Part shown: positions 51,940-64,000 of the stretch, piece by piece
Numbering within the stretch: the first letter of the stretch is position 1
Layout: every line of letters starts with the position of its first letter
Assembly (NCBI GenBank): GCA_021613335.1
Contig: JAJTWR010000260.1
Span: forward strand, 752,001 to 816,000
Source: Whitmania pigra
Lineage: Eukaryota > Annelida > Clitellata > Hirudinida > Haemopidae
Length of the DNA: 64,000 nt
Reading direction: 5' to 3'
Program-made: the position numbers and the translations under genes
Notes under the pieces: model-generated
Told to the model about the DNA's origin: nothing
Databases searched by the model: none
Seen by the model: the letters and a program-made list of their open reading frames with translations, nothing else

Positions 51940-53290
51940 AGATGTCATTTGGAGGGGGCAACTTTAGACTGACTTTAGACCATTCTATTTCTTTATGACT
52001 TTATTCTATTACATAGAATAAGGAAAAAAAATTAAATTTTAATGAAACATTGCAAATTTACAGAAATTATATTGCACGACTCATTCAGTGACTGAATTTC
52101 AGTATTCTGATTTACAGTCTGCAAAAAATTTAATTTTTCTTGATTTCCATGTTGCAAACTGGTCTTTGACAAAAGAAAAATCTCTTTTCCAATGTCTCTC
52201 TTGCAGCTCTAAGAATAGCAAGTTCACCTAGGCCAGTGGTATGCAATCTTTTTTCTCAGAGAGCTAGAATCAGAATTCGGAGAACCTCATGGGGTCGAGC
52301 GAATGAGACAGTGTAAAATAGATTCCAAATTTTATTCCTCATCAACATCAAGACGACGCTAGCAATAAGACACATGTGTAGAAAAATAAAGACAAAGTCG
52401 TGAATTAGATTGACATGTATCATTCATCATGTAAATCAATTTGTCGAAAGTACACAACGTGACGTGTGAGGCCATACGTCTGCAACAAGCTTTGAGATAT
52501 CAGGCTGTTCGTAGTTTGCATAACGATGGAAAATAATCAAATATCAAGAATGGCAAAGGCTTTAGAAGTCTACTGAAGATTATTGGTGCAGCAGAGCTGC
52601 AACGCCATGGAACTAGTCAGTAACTCAGCTGTTTGTTAGTCACGAACCTTACGAAAATTGACTGAAAGACCTATTTTTTTTAAATTTTCTTGTCAGCCTT
52701 CGCGGTCCACATGGTCGCGGACCTGAGGTTGTGCACCGCTGGCCTAGATCCTGTCCCATCGAAGCAAGAAAATAAGACAAAATAAGTTTAAATTTTCTGA
52801 ACGACCCCGTGCAATTGAAACTGCTACTGTTGCTAATAAAATTTGCAGTGAAATTAGAAGATTTGGAATTAAGTCATTTTCATAAAACGCAATAAAACCA
52901 AGAAGATCCAATGGAGTTTCTGATAGAACTACATTCCGTTTACTAAGCAATGTTTGCAATCTTCAATTTTTGTGAAAAGTTCGTGACCACTGACGTCCGT
53001 GTCTTAGTAATTTCCACAATCTGATTATTCATATCAGATAAAAAAAATTTTAAAGTCCAGCAGGAATTCAAATTTTGTGCTAAGGTCTTTCAGTCTTAAA
53101 AACGTGTTGACATCTCCTATTGAATTCGATCAAATATGCTCTTTATAACATGCACTATTTCTTCTTCTGCAGGGACGCAAATTTCACCGTTTATACTATA
53201 ATGTTGTGTATTATAAGAACATCAAAATCCTCATTTGAAAGCCTCACTTTGGCGCCCTATACCTTTCGCCCGGGGACATATGTTAATAGG
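51940..53290 (-). mobile_element. hAT element remnant, related to 36759-38234
   Basis: The region 52020-52230 aligns with 36915-37130, including AAACTGGTCTTTGACAAA. On the minus strand 52959-52744 contains LLISLQILLATVAVSIARGR, a decayed dimerisation motif, and the edge near 53250 (TTTGGCGCCCTATACC) looks terminal. It is split by a second element at 52231-52742. Confidence 0.6.
52231..52742. mobile_element. Non-autonomous hAT-like element nested in the hAT remnant
   Basis: Ends GCCAGTGGTATGCAATC and, inverted from the right, GCCAGCGGTGCACAACCTC are matching terminal repeats. A CCTAG repeat flanks the insertion. The related element at 36759 runs straight through this point (TCACCTAGACTTTG), supporting insertion. 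No coding inside. Confidence 0.6.
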
Positions 53291-53995
53291 GTAGAAAGTT
53301 TCATATCTAAACATGTATTTTTGCACACCGGCCCCGGAAACTGAACTCCGACTGAACCGGTTAAAAATGTGACCCCGGTCGTTTCCTAACCATATTAGAA
53401 ATCCTCGCACAGATTCCAGCATGCAAGGTTTCAACTATTTGATGCTTGTAATGTAGTTTTATCCATGCGTATTATTTGATTCCAACTTTGTTATTTAAAG
53501 TATTTCGAAGAATTTGCGTAACAAAAACTGTCACCTCTCCCATCTGCCACCATAAAAAAATATGAAACATCGTCAAATTTTTTAAACGCGATCTAAAGTG
53601 TCAAAACTAACCAGGTATATTTAATCGTTAAATTTTAAATGCCTTGAACCCATCAAAATTGAACAAAAATAGCAAAACATTTAGTTTTATATATTTGAGA
53701 TAATATGTATATTTCCTAGCAAAAATCGCTCATCACCTTGCGATCGCGGACAAACAAACAATTTGAATTTATTGAGTACTTGCTGAAGTCTCCGGTATGA
53801 AAATGACGACAGAAATTAAATTTGGAGGTTTGGTGATGTGTACATGCTAGGTTTTTAATTGTTAATGTACAAGTTTGAAAATGAGAATTCAATATCAATG
53901 GCTGTTATCGGATGGTTTTCATATTTAGTATTAAAATCAATTTGACAAATTTAAAAAAAATATATTGTACAAAGATTTTATGTTGAATTTTATAA

Positions 53996-56930
53996 ATGAA
54001 CGCAGACAAATCGAAGATTCAAAGCAAGAATTATGAAGAATTCAAAGCTAAAAGAGATGAAGAGAAGAAGGCGCGCCAAAAAAGAATAGAAGAACGCCTT
54101 ATACTATTGAGGATAAAAAGATTTGCAGATCCAGGTAAAGTGCTGGACAAAGAAAATGTGGTTAAAGGTAGCAAAGTTTCAACAAAGGGAAGCAACAGAT
54201 GTGAGCAGAAAACTCCAAAGCCTTTACAAAACAGAGCCATCCAAAGTTCTCGAATTGTTAGCAATAAAGCACCTCAGGATATTGGATGTAAAACTATCTT
54301 AAAAAGAAAACATCCTGAGGTTACTAATTCTGTTGCCAGTCTAAACAAGAATCTAAAGGAAAGCAAATTACTAAATGCTAACAAAGAAAAACTGCAGGAG
54401 AGGTGATTTAATATATTATTAGTTCTTTATAATTAATGATAATTATTTGTATTGCATAAACATCAATATGGTTGTAGATATTAACTGTCGTTAGTGAATG
54501 TTGTTTGACTGTTGGCAGGCCCAAAACAACAGCCAGTAATAAAATCCATTTAAAGCCTGATGTTGAGTCTAGAAAGTAAGCATTTCATGTCTTATTATAT
54601 TGTTTAGCTATTGCAATTTTTACTGCAAATATTTGTATTTTTAAATGCCCTTTTAATCTTTTAAAATGCTTCACTGATTAGCAGTCATGTTTATTTGCGT
54701 TAGGAGGCAACTGGAGCTGTGGCGCACTCGAAAATTGGAGAAATTAAAGGAGATGAATAAGTAAATGAGTTTGTTTTTTATGCTTTTAGGGCTTATAAAA
54801 GACATTGATTATAATCAGCAGGGCAAAATCGATTATGCATAAAACAACATCGACATTGAACAATTCATCTTCAAAAAGACCTTTAGTCAAGAAACCTGAT
54901 GTGCCTGCAAACAAGCAGTACGAGATAGTTGTTGAAAAAAACTGCTTAGATCATCAATATTGAATGTTACTAAATTCGTGTCTCAGATGCACCAGTGCCG
55001 TAAAGAAGTCTACGGCCGATCGGAATGTTCAGAATGTCAGCAAAGTGGCAAACCAAAAACAGCTTAAGAAAAGAATTTCTCTCAGTTCTAAACATTTTGC
55101 TGAGAAAAGAACTTACAGGTTTGTAATTAGCAATTTGTTGAGTTTTGTTGCTTTACTCTGTTGAATAATTGAGATGAATAATTGCTGCAGAGGGCCTGAT
55201 ACGACAAAAGCTTCTGTGAACAAAGATGTCAAGATTGCCACTAAGCAGCCGAGGTAAAGTTTCATCTGCCGATTAACTACTCAAACGATGATTTGTCAGT
55301 TGCCATGTTGTTGTGAATGATGTGTGTGTATTTTATTAACATGATGATGAAGTGGATGAATGGCTTATGAGCCCCAATGATTCCTTAGGAGGGGTGGAAG
55401 TAGCTACATGTTGGACCTCAAGGGCAGGGTTTCAGCAATCAGACCCGGTGATGTCACGAACGTGTCCAAATCACTCATGAAGTCTGTGGTTCACTTATAT
55501 CCAAACAACATGTTTGCATGTTCTTATTTTTAGCTCGTGGCATGCACACATCCGCTTATTAAAAGTGATGCTTGTTGTTTATAGTGAAATTCTATCGAAT
55601 ACGTCTTCTCTCTGATTAAAATGGTGGCATTCGTCAGTGAGCCACAATGAAAGAGTTGAATTAACAACTTAGCTTGTTGTTTGCTTCCATTTCTGTATTT
55701 AAATGATCTTTGGAGTGCCATCTGTATCTGAATCAGTTGTGAAGGTGCTACTGTCATCAAACCTGGGTGCCCCCTGGCAGTGCAGGATGGGTTTTGAACA
55801 CAACTCATAGAGACTGGTGGCTATAATGCCACATAACATAATACAATCATTGAGCTCTATCCTGCTCAACGATGTTTTATAATTGTAGCTCATTTATATA
55901 GTGTTATATGCATGTTATCAGAGGTGCTTCTTGCATAATTTTTATTAAAAAAAAAACAGCTATCCTAAGGTATTCAGGGGTCTTATATTTTATTTTGTGA
56001 GTTGGATTGCAAACAATGCATTGCAACAATTGGCATTACTGAAGCGTGCAGGAACCATGTGAGCAAGCCTACATCCCAATGCATGTCTGCATTGCCCTGG
56101 GCAGTTTCTAAAGATTGAATGAATTATGGTTGGCAATCATCCATAGCTAAAGTAACATCATGGACTTGAATCCAAACAGAGAGAAGCTGAACAAGTGGTT
56201 GGAAGGAAAGGGGAAATCCCCATCAACATGCAGAAGGCATCTGAGTTGTTATGGGTTGCACAGCAGCACACCGATTGGGGGAAGAGTAAAGCTTGAGGTA
56301 GTCTTTTCATCTTATATCTGATTGGTGGACCATTTTTATTGCATAAGGAACAACAATTTTTCAACTTTCAGGTCAGAACTGCAGTCAAACAAAATCCTAG
56401 GAATCAAGAGATCTCTGAAAAAGAAAATGTCGAACCTTTCACAGAGAGCAAGATTCGAGTGAAACGAGTGAGAGACGAAGTGCAGGATTGCAACATCTTT
56501 AGATCTTCTCGTGTCTTCTTCAAATGTCGGGAGTGAGCGTCGATTATTCTCTTGATGAGAGATTTATTTATTTCTGCTAGTTGTTTTTTTTTATTTCACG
56601 AAATATGTTTAATACTCGTCTCTATTTATTGAACTTTGGTTGTTTAGAGTCACGAGTCAGAGGTCCGCCTTCCACGACGAGGGCAGCACGTTGATCGACA
56701 CTCCGATGAGGAAGATGTTCATTGTGACTCCAGTGAGGAGGTCCACAAGGAAAAGTTGCGTTCCTGTTTCTCTTAAGGAACACGACATCCTCGTCGAGAC
56801 TGTGGACGAGCTCTCGGCCGACATGAAGCAGATGAGCATCTTTAAGCCCAACAAATGCCTCATCCAATCGGATGATGTCAGCACCAATGAGCCAGCAAAG
56901 AAGCAACTAAAATTTGATGAGGATTGCTGA
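53996..56930 (+). CDS. CKAP2/CKAP2L-like mitotic spindle protein (tentative)
   Basis: Nine exons: 53996-54402, 54519-54575, 54704-54760, 54822-54917, 54987-55118, 55191-55253, 55389-55428, 56372-56532, 56648-56930. All phases close and give 431 residues; the exon at 55389-55428 is the least certain but is needed for the frame. The protein is Lys/Arg/Ser-rich and largely disordered. A basic N-terminal coiled coil (EEKKARQKRIEERLILLRIK) is followed by KRQLELWRTRKLEKLKEMN, which recalls the RRKQLEEW motif of CKAP2L, and a C-terminal block with FIVTPVRRSTRKSC, LKEHDILVETVDEL and IFKPNKCL, which recalls the CKAP2 C-terminal VTPVRRS motif. CKAP2 proteins bind and stabilise spindle microtubules. The central helical domain of vertebrate CKAP2 was not seen, so the assignment is an inference. 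AATAAA is at 57423. Confidence 0.65.
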
Positions 56931-58479
56931 ATCTATTTTGTAATTTACTTGCTTATCCTAATGCCAGATTCTGTTAATATATTTAAAACTACTAACTGGC
57001 ATCATTTGTTTTTTAATACTTTAACTATAATTATTATTTTTATAATGATTCTTAATAATTTGCTAAAAATGGCAGATGTAGGTAGTATGGATATGTTGGT
57101 GATATTGGTGTGGACAATGGATAATGCTAAATGTGATGTTTAGTTTAGACCTTGCCTGTTGTGTGTGGATGCTTAAGTGGTTAGTTCTGAAGTGGCACAG
57201 TATCCATGCCTAGCACCGCTAAACTTTGCTAAACTTACTTCTATTTGTGAGGTGCCCACTTATCTAAAGTTTCAAATTCTTGATTGGTTTATTTGTGGGC
57301 GTCATTTGCTTTTATCTTTTATTTGTTTAAATTGTTTTGCTTTTCAAGTAATCTGGTTGGCAACAGCTTAGTTTAGGGTTTAGAATAACTTTCTGCACTT
57401 TTGGGATTGTATTTTTCGTTTTAATAAAAGTAACTCAGAGTTTAATGAGGCTTTGTTGTTTTCGTCAAATTACGTAACGTGCCTTAAAATAGCTGCAGTA
57501 TGATTTAGCAATGTTTCTTGTGCGGTTGGTATAAACTAGTGATGCAATAGGGGCCACTGATTTCGGTTGCAAGAAGAGTGGGTGATGAAAAAGGTTTTCA
57601 AAATCATGTTTTCTAATCTGATCGGTGGCTGCTTTTCCATTAGCGAAATAATGTGATAATTTTTAGAGATAAGAAAAAATAAATTAAATATATTTTATTC
57701 TAATTTTTAAAAATTGTTTCAATAATTTACCATTTTGGGCGAACATTTTAATAGCAGTGCCCCCACAATTTGGTGTGTGGCGATTCCTCGAAATGTTCTA
57801 GATCCGCCACTCCAAAACTAGGAGCCCGGAATTTCTGTCGGCAAACATTCTCCCGGCTCTTAGTTCCATGGAAAAAAATCAAAAATAATTTTTGTATGAC
57901 CTTGCATGAAGTCAAGTTCAAAGGTTTTAATTGACAATATTTTTATAATATTGAAAACAAAGTCTGCTAATTGTCCTAGAGCCTTCAAATTTGATATAAA
58001 TATTATTCCAAGCCATGGTAAAAGCGATAGTTTTATTTAACTTTGTTTAATCACTAATGGAAGCCGATGAGGCTTTTAGTCGAGTGTGAACCTATTTACA
58101 ATGTCTAAATTTTGAAAATCATTTTTTTAAATGTCACATTTTGACCCTCAAAATTTTGACTAATTATAATTTCACATTTTTACTAATTGTAAACGAAATC
58201 TTCTCGAAAACGGTACAAACCTTTGAGAGTTTACTCTTTGTACTTTTTGAAAATGATCCTTTGCGACGCTCTGAACTTGCAGTTCTTTTATCTACCTACA
58301 TCACGAACACGAGCTATTTTTTGGCCACCCATAACCATGACGTATTTTAAGGACCAGGGCCGTATTTGGGGAGGGGGTGGTTGAACCATAAAATTAAGCC
58401 AAGACAGCAATTTCTAAATACGGCTTAGTTAAACTTGTCATTAGTACTTTTCGATAATAGAACCCATAACTTTAGCGTA
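56931..58479. other. Intergenic with hAT-like scraps
   Basis: The CKAP2-like 3' UTR ends near 57440. TCTAGATCCGCCACTCC near 57800 and GGGGCCACTGATTT near 57550 look like hAT-type ends, suggesting a short non-autonomous element between them. No gene was recognised. Confidence 0.35.
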
Positions 58480-58930
58480 AAGTTAGGGTACCTGACGAAA
58501 GTAGTCAAAAAGTCAAAAGCAAAGGTAGAAGGAGGAACATGTGGAACTCCAGCAAGAATATCAACAGCAACTAGTTGTTACACATATTGTGGTTTGCTAG
58601 ATGTATAACATGTTAGCTAACAAAGAATGATGCCAAAGAACTGGTTTTTGTTTAGAAATCATTAAAAAGACATGACAATAAGCGGTTTACGAATTTATGC
58701 AAAGAGAAATTTGTTTCGAAAAAGATAAAGTTAATGAATGTTCAATAAATTATAATCAGAATAAGTCGATATGCACGAGAAAATAGGGGGAAGTGGAACA
58801 GAGCATAGCTTTATCTAATGCGTGTAAGTGAACATGAAATAATTCTTTCTGGTAGAATTTGACGTTTAACAACATCAAAACCTGCTGAAAAATCAAGGGC
58901 TTTCATAACCAGTTCCGTCCGTCGCGTTTG
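58480..58930 (-). mobile_element. LINE reverse-transcriptase fragments
   Basis: TGTGGAACTCCAGCAAGAAT near 58540 matches the GVPQ-box region of the LINE at 38383-41445, and the minus strand near 58915-58850 reads ALDFSAGFDVV, the second polymerase box (usual AFD). The two pieces are in proper order for one decayed element. Confidence 0.5.
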
Positions 58931-58959
58931 CTGGAGATATTATAGCTGGGATTCTAAAT

Positions 58960-59100
58960 AGTGGCGTGGCTAGGGGCGCTCTAGGGATGTGCCTTATTGA
59001 TAATGTTAAACGGAAAAAGAAATTATCAAAACTAGATACCAAATTATTAGTAATTTTAAGAGGGGGGTGGCGCATAAAACCGTAGCACGCCTTTGCTTCC
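58960..59100. mobile_element. Short hAT-like element end or MITE
   Basis: AGTGGCGTGGCTAGGGGCGC on the left and GTGGCGCATAAAACCGTAGC followed by ACGCC on the right resemble the CAG-GGCGT-GC-AGG ends seen at 36759. No duplication was identified. Confidence 0.35.
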
Positions 59101-59227
59101 AAACGGATAAGTAAAAGGAAAGGTTATCGAATTGAATAGGAATATATATTAAAGAATATCATTTGAGGAAGGTATTTGAAAGAGGATGAAGATGGTTGCG
59201 AATTAAACAGTTATAAGTGTTTTTCAG

Positions 59228-59382
59228 ATTGCATTGGATTGGAGAGATCTCTAAGAATGATCCAACCAGAAAAAGTTGAAGAAACCATCAATAATGAATA
59301 TTTCTTTTCTAATGAATTGCGGCCTAACAACATAACTTTGTTTTTATGCAATAAAAGAAAAGATGAATCGTTGACACCATCA
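59228..59382 (+). CDS. Isolated exon-like open segment
   Basis: An open stretch of 155 nt lies between a good acceptor (GTGTTTTTCAG) and a good donor (CCATCA-GTAAGT). Translation gives IGLERSLRMIQPEKVEETIN followed by NEYFFSNELRPNNITLFLCN. No partner exon was found in the remaining 4.6 kb, and no family is recognised. It may be chance. Confidence 0.2.
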
Positions 59383-59449
59383 GTAAGTTCGCTTGATTTA
59401 ATTAATAATTTCCAAACATTTGGAAGAATACTATTAATACTATAAATTA

Positions 59450-62400
59450 ATTATTCGGCCTTTGGGTGAAAAATCAAATGCCTTATATGTTTAATGCTTT
59501 AATTGTTATAATTTGGAAATGTTCAAACAAATTTATGCTTGGAATAATAATGGAATGTAAATTTATTCACTTAAAAGCCAAAGGACTATGTAGATAATGT
59601 TAAAAGGTAAATCACATGATCTACAAAATAGTTTAGGAACTAATCGTAGAAATCATATCTTTTCGAACAGTTTCAAACTTATGAAAATGAATGTCAGGCC
59701 ATGTTATTGAATTAATTAGTTCATGTTAAACATTACTTGACACGTGAACAACATTCCTTCAGATTTTGATGCTCAGCCGTCTAATGTAATGTTTTTAAAA
59801 TTTAATAAGCCCAACAAACAAAATTTCAACCACCTTAATTAATTTACAGTCAAATACGGCTTTTCAAAATATGGCGGAATCGTTGTAAATAGTCGTCTAT
59901 TCGCAATTGTCATGTGCCTTTCGAGTTTGAAATGTTCATTAATTGGCCCCTGTAGTTTCCCCTGGAATGGCACATTTTAAAATTAAATTAAACTATTAAA
60001 AAATCACAACTTTATAATTAATCAATTGATTTTTCAATGTCTTCAATTTTTTGTTCTAAATGTTGTCTGAAGGACCTGGAATGAAAAATAACCAAGAACT
60101 AGGCACGGACATTGAATGTGCGTGCTTCTGAAACCTCGAGAATAAATAAACTTCAACCAGATTTTCTTCAAACATAAACATGGGGCGTTTGGACTTCAGA
60201 GTTTGTCCCTGATCGAACTTTAATTGTCAAGCCAATTAGTGGCGACAGGCGACGCTCAGCCAGTATAATGGAGCATGTGACTAGAGCACACGTATCGCAT
60301 GTATAGAGCGCTTCAGTTCAAATGATCAGCTTACGAAATACAAATGTACATTAAACTCATCTTGTAATGCAAACTGCCAGGCAATTTCTAGCGAGGAGAG
60401 ATTCGATATTGCGTAAGAGAATCCGAGTCATGTGTCGTTGGAGATAGGAAAGCAAACGGATAATTTTGAAAAATTAGAATAAAATTCAAGAGTGGTGTGG
60501 ACTGTTTGCTGATGGCATGAATATTAGCCTGTACCTTCCTCGAACCTTTGAAACACTTGAGATTGGTGACATCCTCTTGACTTTTAAGCAATATAAAAAC
60601 AACAGATAATCTTCATTCTAGCGTTAGTACTTCGAAAGTTGTTTCTTCTCTCCTGGCAATGTTGGTGAGTATTGTAATGATGTACGATGGCTGAAAGGTG
60701 TTGGAGACATGTGGAAAATGTTTATTTCCTACAAATAGAGTTTGTTTCTTGATTTCTGAATGCTGTGCTAAAGTTTCTCCCAAGATTCTAAAAACAATTT
60801 GTGATGGGACCATTGGAACATCAGTCGGATACTGGTTTTTATCTGAGAAGTACTTAATAAATGTTAATTTTAGAGAGATGAGAGAAGCGTTGTGAGGTTT
60901 GGAACTCCCCTTTGACGCGATATTTGGTGAGATTCAACACCTCCAACTACTTTTCTTCATCCAATTCTCCACTGGTCTTTGAATTTAAATAATGATTGTA
61001 AATAATGGGTGCAATTAATCAGCGTAACCAATACCGAGATCCAAGAATGCAGTCGTGATTTTAGCTTGTTTCTCTCTTAGTTGACCTTTGATCTCATTCA
61101 CGCGACTCGAAAATGTAATCCTCCTTCAGCGTTAATGCATACAGCACTACAACGTGTTCTACAACCGACAATCGTGTACAATAGTCCAAACTTTGGTTTT
61201 ATTTTCGTCATTGGTCCTAATCAAGTTTGTGCAGTTAATGATGCTATTTGCTCAACAGCCTTACGTTTCTGCATTCTTGCAGTGTAAATACTATAATTGC
61301 ATTTCTCCATGATGTTAGGTGATGTACTTGACATGCGCATTTTGAAGCCTGAAGGAAACTTCTCAAAGGAAAGAATCTAAGCATTCAGTCTTATTGATGC
61401 CATTAGCCTAAGGCAGGCTGCCATCACAATAAAGAGAATTATTAGCAACGTTGTAATGAGGGAGTTGGATGAAAATTGAGAAACTCAGCATGGCACAATA
61501 AATGGTAATTATAGAACGCTCATCCTTAACTAACATAATGTAGCATAACCGCAAACATTTATCAAGACAGCTACATGTGTACTCACATAATTTATGTATT
61601 TTGTTAATAAATATACAAGATATCCTGACTCTTAGAGGATATGTATCTGTTCGAGTAGCAATGTTATTTATGCAGTAATATAGTTCTTAAACTCAGCATC
61701 ATTAGTTAATGATAAATTTAAATGTTAATCGATAAAATATTATGAAGTTGCAAAATAAATTATTATAACAAATTTCTTGTCTACAAATAATTCCATTTCA
61801 ATTGTGGTCCTTTAAAAATAAATAATGAGCTATAAAGTGCAAGATGGTAACTTCGTTTCTGATAATTCCAACGTAAATAAGTCGTATTAATTGCGATATT
61901 TATGACATATTACAAGAATATAATTTTTATTGAATATTGTTTAGTAAACAAACACTCGAACAACTAGCTTAGCTATCCAAAAGCATACTTTGTATCAGGT
62001 GTTTCGGATAAAATTGGTGAACTACATGCTAAAGGTCGATACTTTTTTTAAATGTTAATTCATCGAAATTTTAGAAAAGAAACGGTAATTAAAGGACTAT
62101 TTAGTAATAATATTATGTTAACGCTACTAAAAATACTAGTGTCTTAAAGACGACATAGAATGAATTGCTTATTATTAATATTTAAAAATAATAAATTAAA
62201 ATTGCTACTAGTACATATGAACAATAAAATATGTAATATATGAATGACATCATTGAAATTAGTCAGAGATTTATACTGGCGAAGACCTCGATGTTTATGG
62301 GTGTTGATGGTTAAGATTAGCCGCATTGCTCCTTAAGGTTAAAAAAAAGGTTTCTTGAGTTAGCGGAGGCCCATTTACAATGACACATCCAGTTCATGTC

Positions 62401-64000
62401 TAAATACGACATTGAAATTACTTAAGTATAACACGTAACATTAAATGCTCTAAGAACGGACTAGTTGAATAAATCCATTGGTTCGCATAAATTTTGAGCA
62501 TCCGTGTTCTTTGAAGATCTACTCCTACTTAGTGCGCGCCTTTCCACAACTCGATCAAAGATATTCTAAGAATTAAGCCATCCAATTACAAATAAATTCA
62601 AACAAAGACAAAATTAATAAAAGCACAATAACTTTAAAGTTCCGGATTAAACATTTAAATGTCGCTTGAAAAGTAAATAACTGTAGTCATTCAGGACTTT
62701 GAGATGCCAACCTCCTAATCAGCAAAAAGCGAAAATAACTGATTTATGACGCTTATTCAACTTAGTGAATCAGAACTGCTCCCAAGCGAAAACGGGTCCT
62801 CAACAGATCATACTTTGACTCTCTTAGACTTAATAGCAACTAATAACGTTAAAGAAAATTTCAAAATTTCTGCTCAAGTTGAGACAAACAAATTTACGAG
62901 CCTAAATCGGCTCAAATTCATTCGATAGTCACTCCGCATTAAGAAGCATATCAACTAGCCCACCACTACCAGGTTGTTGCTTTGAAATTTAGTAAAATGT
63001 TGAACCACCCGCAGCTAGGTCCCATTCAAATTTCGAATTATTAGAATATTGCAATCACGACTTCTCCATCAGCAAATCAACATGACGTAGGGACAGTGGC
63101 CACCGCGCCTTGGGCACCCAAGTTGGACCCTGATTAGATCTCTCCACAACTCAAACCTTATTAACGAAACCATGACGTCACTCGATGCCTCACTTGCTCG
63201 ATATTGTGAACTAAAAACTACCTAACCACAAGGACTAAATTGTTAAAATTCTAACCAACTAACGATTAATGAAATAATCAAGCGCAATTACACAAACAAC
63301 CGCAATGAAATAAGTGGTCAGATCCGAAATTTGTCAGACAGGACAGCTTCTTGAACAAATGATTGAATGAAGTCAGACAGCATTCCCGGATGAAATAGAA
63401 TTGTAATGATTTAAAGCCTTTGAATATTCTTTTGTGTAAATGTTTCTAAGCAGATTTGTAAATTCATCAACAGGCTTGCAAGATAACATTCGCAACTGAT
63501 TCAGCCAGAATTGCACTTTGCGTTTTGACAGGCGCCTTGGAAAACACGAAAAGTCTGATTTGTATGAGTTTTAACATTTTAAATTAATAACATTTATTTA
63601 TTGTATTTATTTTGTTATCATGAGTGCTTTCAAGAAAACCAGCTTGCTTAGATCAATGGACTCACCTAGCGGACTTTTTTTGCTTACCTTTGTCCTGCAA
63701 AATGTTGTGACAATCAGCCAATGACATTAAATGACATTTACTAAGATTAGACTCTCCTCACTTTACAACATCCGTCTTCAATTTCGTTATCGAGGCTTTC
63801 CTTGATAGCAACACAAACATTAAAAAATTTTATCTTCAAACTAACATTTATAAGTCCACTTGTAATAATAACATGAACAAGCACTTTAAAACCCATTCAA
63901 CTCAGTTTTTATGAATTAGTTTCGACATAAAACCTCATGTTTAGAAAAGATGAACGAAATGAGAAAATACTTTGCTGGATGAGTGGTCATGTCCACAGTA
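59450..64000. other. Long non-coding stretch, nothing recognised
   Basis: No exon chain, transposon coding, terminal repeats or RNA gene could be supported. It may be intergenic or a long intron of a gene outside the window. Confidence 0.4.

Noticed and set aside
60388..62928. Several 60-70 residue open frames
   Set aside because: Low-complexity or chance frames in AT-rich DNA without splice logic or recognisable motifs.

Overview
The window is nuclear DNA from an animal. It is AT-rich and intron-rich, with GT-AG splice sites, AATAAA polyadenylation signals and many transposon remnants. The conserved genes (formin-like FMNL, tubulin glutamylase TTLL4-type, spliceosomal cyclophilin PPIH, TMEM229B, a CKAP2-like protein) are metazoan. 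A short GGGTTA run fits a metazoan telomere motif. I cannot name the species; an invertebrate is likely, and a tunicate or similar deuterostome is possible but unproven. Exons were read by eye from splice sites, reading phase and family similarity.

Layout. 0-1.4 kb: 3' exons of a SEA-like single-pass membrane protein. 1.5-2 kb: a pogo/Tigger-like remnant carrying a SINE fragment. 3.5-15.2 kb, minus strand: a nearly complete FMNL-type formin with 29 placed exons. 16-18.1 kb: inverted-repeat, LINE and hAT debris. 18.1-25.1 kb: a 2,851-bp tandem array holding three copies of a two-exon secreted repeat protein. 26.1-31.4 kb, plus strand: TTLL4-type glutamylase. 32.9-34.6 kb, plus: PPIH. 35.6-36.1 kb, minus: TMEM229B, convergent with PPIH. 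36.8-41.4 kb: a hAT element, then a CR1-like LINE split by a second hAT element. 41.4-49.5 kb: an unrecognised, probably broken multi-exon locus with a full-length tRNA-type SINE, a GTF2IRD2-like hAT relic, gypsy-type gag relics and composite repeats. 50.5-53.3 kb: Tigger and nested hAT relics. 54.0-56.9 kb, plus: a CKAP2-like gene. 57-64 kb: mostly non-coding, with LINE and hAT scraps.

The most unusual content is the 18.1-25.1 kb array. Each unit encodes a signal peptide followed by 29-residue repeats, each ending in Gly-Lys-Arg or Gly-Lys-Lys, the usual signal for dibasic cleavage and C-terminal amidation. Copies 1 and 2 carry nine repeats each and copy 3 carries two. This looks like an undescribed multicopy peptide prohormone locus that is expanding and contracting between hAT remnants. 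The other genes are ordinary cell-biology genes (actin nucleation, tubulin modification, splicing, mitosis) with no evident shared pathway.
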